The translations under genes were made by a program, and so were the position numbers. 64,000 nucleotides of DNA. Origin: an uncultured Spirochaetaceae bacterium (GTDB taxonomy: Bacteria; Spirochaetota; Spirochaetia; Sphaerochaetales; Sphaerochaetaceae). Location of the stretch: contig CALXYL010000004.1 in the NCBI GenBank assembly GCA_944392985.1, positions 47,987 through 111,986 of the forward strand, written 5' to 3'. Under the pieces are notes generated by a model. It was not told the DNA's origin. It ran no database searches and saw only the letters and a program-made list of their open reading frames with translations. Positions 59,785 to 64,000 of the stretch are shown in pieces (the first letter of the stretch is position 1; each line of letters starts with the position of its first letter).

Positions 59785-60615
59785 CTATCGCATCTGTGCT
59801 GCAAGCCTGTTCACCTCGTCGACAGAGAGATCGGTATAGCCTGCAATGGTCTCTACAGGAAGCCTGTCCCTGAGCATCCTCTCCGCAGTCTCCTGCTGGT
59901 TCCTCAGCGCTCCTCTCTGTATGCCTTCCTGCATGGCCTTCTCAGCCACCATCTCCTTGTACTTCTCCAGGAACCTGTCGGATTCCAGTCTCATAAGCCC
60001 CTCCTCTTTGTATATCTCCAGCATCTCCCTCAGTAATGGCGTCACCGCCTTCCTGGCCTCACTCTCATAGAAGTCATGGTAGAACCTCCCATGCTCCGTC
60101 TCCATGTTATCACGATACTCCCCGTTTGCCACGGCTATGTGTATCCTCCCTCCAAGCCTCCTGCCATCCTCCTCATCCGCCATGCTGAACATGTACACCG
60201 GCTTCCCCTTGCCGAAGATGTCCCTGTCGACGATGAAGATGACATAGACATCCTTGGCCATGGAATAGCTCTCACCCTTCTTCAGCCCTGAGAGGAGGCA
60301 TGCCGCAGCGTAGAACTCCATCCTGGGCACGATCTCCCCGTCCGGGCTGGAAGAGACGCGCTGCACCTCTATGTCGATGACGCTCCCATTGCTGTCATAT
60401 GCGAGAGCGTCAAGGATGACGGAGTGGCCGAAGAGGCTGGTGAACTTCTTCTGGGTCTCGACGCTGACGATGGTGATGTCTGGGCGGGAGAGGATGGTGC
60501 GGACGAGATGCTCCGTGGCCGGGATGTTGCGGTTGAAGGCCACTGAGAAGAGGATGTCGTCAGCCAGTGAGAGCGACCTGATGAACTCCTGTACATTGCT
60601 TTCATTGTCTTTCAT
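59785..60615 (-). CDS. Rpn family recombination-promoting nuclease (PD-(D/E)XK)
   Basis: From ATG 60615 (MKDNESNVQEF) the 276-residue protein fits the Rpn/transposase_31-like nuclease family: SLADDILFSVAFNRN near the N-terminus, LDALAYDSNGSVIDIEVQR holding the D...E-x-Q catalytic core (about residues 70-90), RMEFYAAACLLSGLKKGESY and a helical C-terminal tail that often mediates dimerisation. Rpn proteins nick DNA and promote RecA-independent recombination. It stands alone, convergent with the pilus operon and outside any obvious insertion-sequence ends. Confidence 0.8.
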   Translation of the reverse strand: MKDNESNVQEFIRSLSLADDILFSVAFNRNIPATEHLVRTILSRPDITIVSVETQKKFTSLFGHSVILDALAYDSNGSVIDIEVQRVSSSPDGEIVPRMEFYAAACLLSGLKKGESYSMAKDVYVIFIVDRDIFGKGKPVYMFSMADEEDGRRLGGRIHIAVANGEYRDNMETEHGRFYHDFYESEARKAVTPLLREMLEIYKEEGLMRLESDRFLEKYKEMVAEKAMQEGIQRGALRNQQETAERMLRDRLPVETIAGYTDLSVDEVNRLAAQMR

Positions 60616-60651
60616 GTACACTTATGCGCACTAGGTGGTGATAATGGTGAA

Positions 60652-60682
60652 GAAAAAAGGCCAGCCGTTTCGCAGGCTGGCC
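60652..60682 (-). terminator. Intrinsic terminator of the 771-residue envelope gene
   Basis: GGCCAGCC (60659-60666) and GGCTGGCC (60675-60682) form an eight-base-pair stem with an eight-base loop, followed on the minus strand by six Ts. Confidence 0.85.
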
Positions 60683-60701
60683 AGATGCTGTATGTCTGAT
60701 A

Positions 60702-63017
60702 CTACATCAGGTAGGTTATAGAGAAGGTGGCGGACAATGGGCTGTCATCATAGTCGTTTTCACGATAGAAGTCGTAGCCAATGCCCAGAGAGTAGTATCC
60801 AAACCTTCCACCATATGAGATCACTCCTTCTGCACCGCAGTTTATTGCGGGCTTGCTGCCGAAGGCATAGCCTGCAGTACCATAGGCGAGGAGGGAGACG
60901 AAATTATCTTCATCAATGATGTAGGTGCCACCGATTCCCACCTTGCCTTTGACTTCAATCAGCGTACCTGTGGAAATTTCCACATTCTTGTACTCTTCTT
61001 TCGGCATTACACCAACAATGTTGGCATCAGCCCTGGCTGCAATCGCAAGTCCCAGAGGAACACCAACATTGTTGAAATGCAGCTCGCCAATGACACCCAA
61101 TCCAATATTGAAGGTCATTCCGATTGCTTCGTTGTTCTGAGTCGGTTCATGGTACATTCCACCCAGCCCGAAATTCGCTCCGAAACCATAGAGCGCGCTC
61201 ATTGCCATGTCTCCATAGAGCTTGCGCCTTCCGCTTCCGTCATCGTTGCTGAATACGTTCCTGTTCTCGGTATTTGTCCTGAGCTCTGTTCCCCTCTCAA
61301 GGATGTCATGTCTGCCAAGTTCCCTGTTGACGATCTTCTCTGCATTGAAGAACTGTGTCATGCTGGCGGCATTTGAAGTGGTTGGATAGAAGTCCAGAAG
61401 GTCAATCTTATCGTTGGAGATCGTAATCGTGCCAAGGCGTCCGTTGCTGACCCTCTCATTTGCGATCTTCTTGCCAGTATCAAGGCGTGTGAGCGTCCAG
61501 TGGGTGAGGACTACGCCATAGCTTGAGGAGTCGAGGTACGGTTCAAGATAGAAATCAATCTCAAGCATGATCAGCGAGGAGTCGTTCCTCAGTGTCTTAA
61601 GCCAGTCTGTAGCGATCTGAGCGTAGACATCATAGTCATAGGATGTAGGATCAGGAACCTTCTCTCCTGTCCAGTCCTCATAGGAGAACTCCAGAGGGAA
61701 GCTGATGCTTGCAGAGCCTATGGACATCGTTGCTTCGCCGACGAACATATGGCGGCTGTTGTCATAGTAGGAGATCTCGACAGAGAGCTCATCGTTGGCG
61801 AAGGAATTGTATGTCATCTCCTCCTCATTGATCTCCTCAATATCATCAATGATGTCCCTGACGACTTCTCCCATCTGCTTCACGGATGTGCTGAACTGCT
61901 CCTCTGCCTGCTCAATATATGTTGGCCTGATATTCGCTTCGATGTAGGATTCCGCCCTTTCCTTCCTGCCGGCTACCGCTTCTAATGATGGGTTGCCATA
62001 TGCATCGAGAAGGACTCCTGCATACGGCTGCGACAGCTCGTTCTCCTTATACTCATCTGCGGCGGCTGTCATCTGGCTGTAGATCTCGCCAAGGGTCGCG
62101 GTCATGTTGTCGCGGATGTAAGCGAAAACGCGCTTGTTCGACTCGATGCTGTTGACAGCTTCCGTGATTGAGAAATCATCATTTCTCGAGAATTCCCTGT
62201 AGATCTTCGAGAGGTCGACCTTGGAGGCAGAGCCGAACTGAGCCTGGGCATCGCGGATGCTTGCCTCTGCCTGCTCGCGCCTGATCCTGTTCTGTTCCTC
62301 GATCATGAGGCGCTGTTCTTCGGCATTCGCTGTCAGCTCATCGAGAGCTTCCTGTCCTTCCGCGCTGAGGTAGCCATAGCGGGCAAGCGACTGGGAGTAG
62401 GACATATCGCTGGCGAGGGCGCTCATGCGCTCGTTATCCCTTGCATTGCGTGCCGCGACGACAGCTGTCCTGGATACGGATGGGGATTCAAGCGTGTCCC
62501 TTGAAGATGGGTCAAGGATAAGCAGGACACGCCTGTTCGCGTCGTAATCCGTCAGAAGCGATTCCAGCTGGTCGAACTGCGCATCCGTTATGGATGTGTA
62601 GTCAGAGAGCTCTCCAAGCCTCCTGTAGAGTGCGTTGATATCCTTGATGAGGGATTCAGCGGCATCAACGTAGAGGTAAGCTGAGCTTTCCGGAATTGTT
62701 ACAGTGACCCTGTAGCTATTGCGAGCCAGCTCTTCCGCCTGTCCGACTTCCATTCCAAGGAACACGAACCGTGATGACTGCGTGCTTGTCTCGCGGAAGC
62801 TGTCGCTGGAAGCGCCGTGTCCATCCTCATAGATCGATGTCTGGACGAGTACCTCGACTTCAGTGGAGATCTGCTGGGCAAGATTCTCCATAGCGTTCTG
62901 TTCTGCTTCGTCAGCTGTGCTGCCTTCTCCTGTCCCCTGCAGTGTTGCTGCGAAGAGCATACCAGAGATGGAAAGCATCAACAGCATGGAAATGAGCGTT
63001 CTCCTGATGTTGTTCAT
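60702..63017 (-). CDS. LPP20/FlgT-like N-terminal domain fused to an outer-membrane barrel-like domain
   Basis: From ATG 63017 the 771-residue product has a signal peptide (MNNIRRTLISMLLMLSISGMLFAA). Residues 25-150 (GTGEGSTADEAEQNAMENLAQQISTEV) match LPP20/FlgT-like envelope domains. A charged helical region with coiled-coil character follows (about 180-400), then a beta domain, and the last 200 residues are a Gly/aromatic strand array ending SATFSITYLM, typical of an outer-membrane beta-barrel. It probably links periplasm and outer membrane. No good ribosome site precedes the ATG; AAGGAGGAGG lies 37 bases upstream of it, too far for use. Confidence 0.65.
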   Translation of the reverse strand: MNNIRRTLISMLLMLSISGMLFAATLQGTGEGSTADEAEQNAMENLAQQISTEVEVLVQTSIYEDGHGASSDSFRETSTQSSRFVFLGMEVGQAEELARNSYRVTVTIPESSAYLYVDAAESLIKDINALYRRLGELSDYTSITDAQFDQLESLLTDYDANRRVLLILDPSSRDTLESPSVSRTAVVAARNARDNERMSALASDMSYSQSLARYGYLSAEGQEALDELTANAEEQRLMIEEQNRIRREQAEASIRDAQAQFGSASKVDLSKIYREFSRNDDFSITEAVNSIESNKRVFAYIRDNMTATLGEIYSQMTAAADEYKENELSQPYAGVLLDAYGNPSLEAVAGRKERAESYIEANIRPTYIEQAEEQFSTSVKQMGEVVRDIIDDIEEINEEEMTYNSFANDELSVEISYYDNSRHMFVGEATMSIGSASISFPLEFSYEDWTGEKVPDPTSYDYDVYAQIATDWLKTLRNDSSLIMLEIDFYLEPYLDSSSYGVVLTHWTLTRLDTGKKIANERVSNGRLGTITISNDKIDLLDFYPTTSNAASMTQFFNAEKIVNRELGRHDILERGTELRTNTENRNVFSNDDGSGRRKLYGDMAMSALYGFGANFGLGGMYHEPTQNNEAIGMTFNIGLGVIGELHFNNVGVPLGLAIAARADANIVGVMPKEEYKNVEISTGTLIEVKGKVGIGGTYIIDEDNFVSLLAYGTAGYAFGSKPAINCGAEGVISYGGRFGYYSLGIGYDFYRENDYDDSPLSATFSITYLM

Positions 63018-63115
63018 AAGATATCGGCAGGGTCCATCAGAGTTTACGATAGACGTGCCGCCTCCTCCTTGTTGCAATGATATGCTATATCCTTGTGCCC
63101 AACGGGCACTTTTCG

Positions 63116-63784
63116 TCAAATGATATAGAACGGGAATGTGAATGCGAAACCGAATCCCAAAAGCAGCTTGTTGTCAATCCAGGCGGCAGAGCCATCTATG
63201 CGGATGATCATCGGGATGGATGTATCATCGATTGCCTGGATGTAGACACCTGCATCTGCTGTTGCTCCGAAATACAGCTGTTCCATGAAGTCGAAAGATC
63301 CTGCATGCGTGTCATGAGAGAGTCCGGCCCCGACTGAAGCATCAAGGTAGATGTATAGGAGATTGGGCATTACCGGATAGGCGAGGCTCAGCAGCGGACC
63401 CACATAGTAATTGAAGAGATGCGGATCTTTATCCTCTTCTTCTGGCAGATCAAAGAACACATCGGCTGAGACTCCGAATGAAAGCAATGAACTGGCTTTC
63501 GGAATGAATCTGAGCCCAGCAGCCATCCACGAGCTTCCAGATGTCAGCTGTGGTTCCTCGACGCTGAAATCCATTGAACCTAAGAAGAATGTGGCTTTGG
63601 CAGTCAGCAGCGATTTACCATACAGGAAGCCAGATTGGAGCTTCTCAGAAAGCGGTATCCTGTTCTCTTTCTCAGCGGAAGCCTCTTCTCCTGTTGACAA
63701 CACGAACTGGCTATGGATCTCATTTTCCGCTGCGATGGCGGAAATGCAGAGCAGCATAGCTATGATGATTGCAGCCTTCTTCAT
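63116..63784 (-). CDS. Exported beta-barrel-like protein, unknown function
   Basis: From ATG 63784 (GGAGGGGTGTCTG upstream) the 222-residue protein has a signal peptide (MKKAAIIIAMLLCISAIAAE). The mature part has alternating strands with many Gly and Tyr residues (FLYGKSLLTAKATFFLGSMDF, FNYYVGPLLSLAYPVMPNLLYIYLDASVGAG) and ends AFTFPFYII, typical of small outer-membrane barrel proteins. It lies upstream of the 771-residue envelope gene and may be transcribed with it. Similarity to a named family is not evident. Confidence 0.7.
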   Translation of the reverse strand: MKKAAIIIAMLLCISAIAAENEIHSQFVLSTGEEASAEKENRIPLSEKLQSGFLYGKSLLTAKATFFLGSMDFSVEEPQLTSGSSWMAAGLRFIPKASSLLSFGVSADVFFDLPEEEDKDPHLFNYYVGPLLSLAYPVMPNLLYIYLDASVGAGLSHDTHAGSFDFMEQLYFGATADAGVYIQAIDDTSIPMIIRIDGSAAWIDNKLLLGFGFAFTFPFYII

Positions 63785-63819
63785 CAGACACCCCTCCGGA
63801 TCAGGAAAATCCATTCGCT

Positions 63820-63848
63820 ATTCTATAGTTAAGGCTAGATTGATTCAA
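63820..63848 (-). promoter_or_regulatory. Promoter of the envelope gene pair
   Basis: On the minus strand TTGAAT (63843-63848) and TAGAAT (63820-63825) are 17 bases apart, with a 35-base leader containing GGAGGGG. Confidence 0.6.
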
Positions 63849-64000
63849 TATTGTTATGAAGCAACTGTATTTATTAATTTCAACGATGACTGGTAACTAG
63901 CAAGACAACATTCTGTAATGTTCAAATAAAACATATATGAATCCCCGGCCTCACCACGAGGAATGAGACTTGGTCCTGAGTTTCCAAGGTATATAATTGT
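63849..64000. other. AT-rich end of window, no gene seen
   Basis: No frame with a start, ribosome site and protein-like composition is visible. The sequence may hold regulatory DNA of a gene beyond the window. Confidence 0.5.

Overview
The window looks like a chromosomal piece from a host-associated Gram-negative bacterium, and a spirochaete (Treponema/Sphaerochaeta-like) fits best. The pointers are a TpLRR/BspA-type leucine-rich surface protein, many signal-peptide and lipoprotein genes, a large outer-membrane usher, c-di-AMP sensing, and sugar-foraging loci of gut type. No rRNA, tRNA or flagellar gene is visible, so the assignment is an inference from gene content.

Layout. 1-6.2 kb: secreted and lipoprotein genes (a BspA-like protein cut by the window start, a beta-barrel-like protein, lipoproteins, an HNH endonuclease). 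6.4-10 kb: a restriction-modification island with an EcoRI-type adenine methylase fused to a ribbon-helix-helix domain, a Dam/D12-type methylase, a PLD-type restriction nuclease and an XRE regulator. 10-12.5 kb: a small operon ending in a DIP1984-family gene, then a decayed stretch with gene fragments, palindromes, a five-copy short repeat and a piece of an AAA ATPase gene. 12.5-24.4 kb: a c-di-AMP receptor, a MATE exporter, a leftward operon (NifU-like protein, GH38 alpha-mannosidase, GH51 arabinofuranosidase, phosphohexomutase) and a rightward GH2 beta-galactosidase.

24.4-39 kb: a YesM/YesN-type two-component system divergent from a sugar ABC transporter (binding protein and two permeases, no ATPase), followed by a 793-residue protein of unknown function, a GH28 enzyme, pyruvate kinase and a fucose/arabinose-isomerase-family protein. 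This reads as import and breakdown of plant or host glycans feeding glycolysis. 39-47.3 kb: a second MATE exporter, a Nudix hydrolase, an AAA/DUF4143 ATPase between 55-bp direct repeats, hflX, an M3 peptidase, an RNA m5U methyltransferase and a WYL regulator.

47.3-59.7 kb: a long chaperone-usher operon. It has a nine-G tract in its promoter region, a PapD-like chaperone, an usher fused to a five-helix inner-membrane domain with a Pro/Glu-rich linker, and eleven small secreted proteins that look like pilus subunits. 59.7-64 kb: an Rpn-type nuclease and two envelope proteins.

Three patterns stand out. (1) AAA/DUF4143 ATPase genes or remnants sit at intrinsic terminators in three places, twice with the terminator duplicated on both sides. 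(2) The chaperone-usher operon combines an unusual usher with a possible phase-variable promoter. (3) At least eight genes that begin transcripts have a -10 box 6-8 bases before the ATG and no ribosome binding site, which suggests leaderless mRNAs, while genes inside operons have good Shine-Dalgarno sequences.
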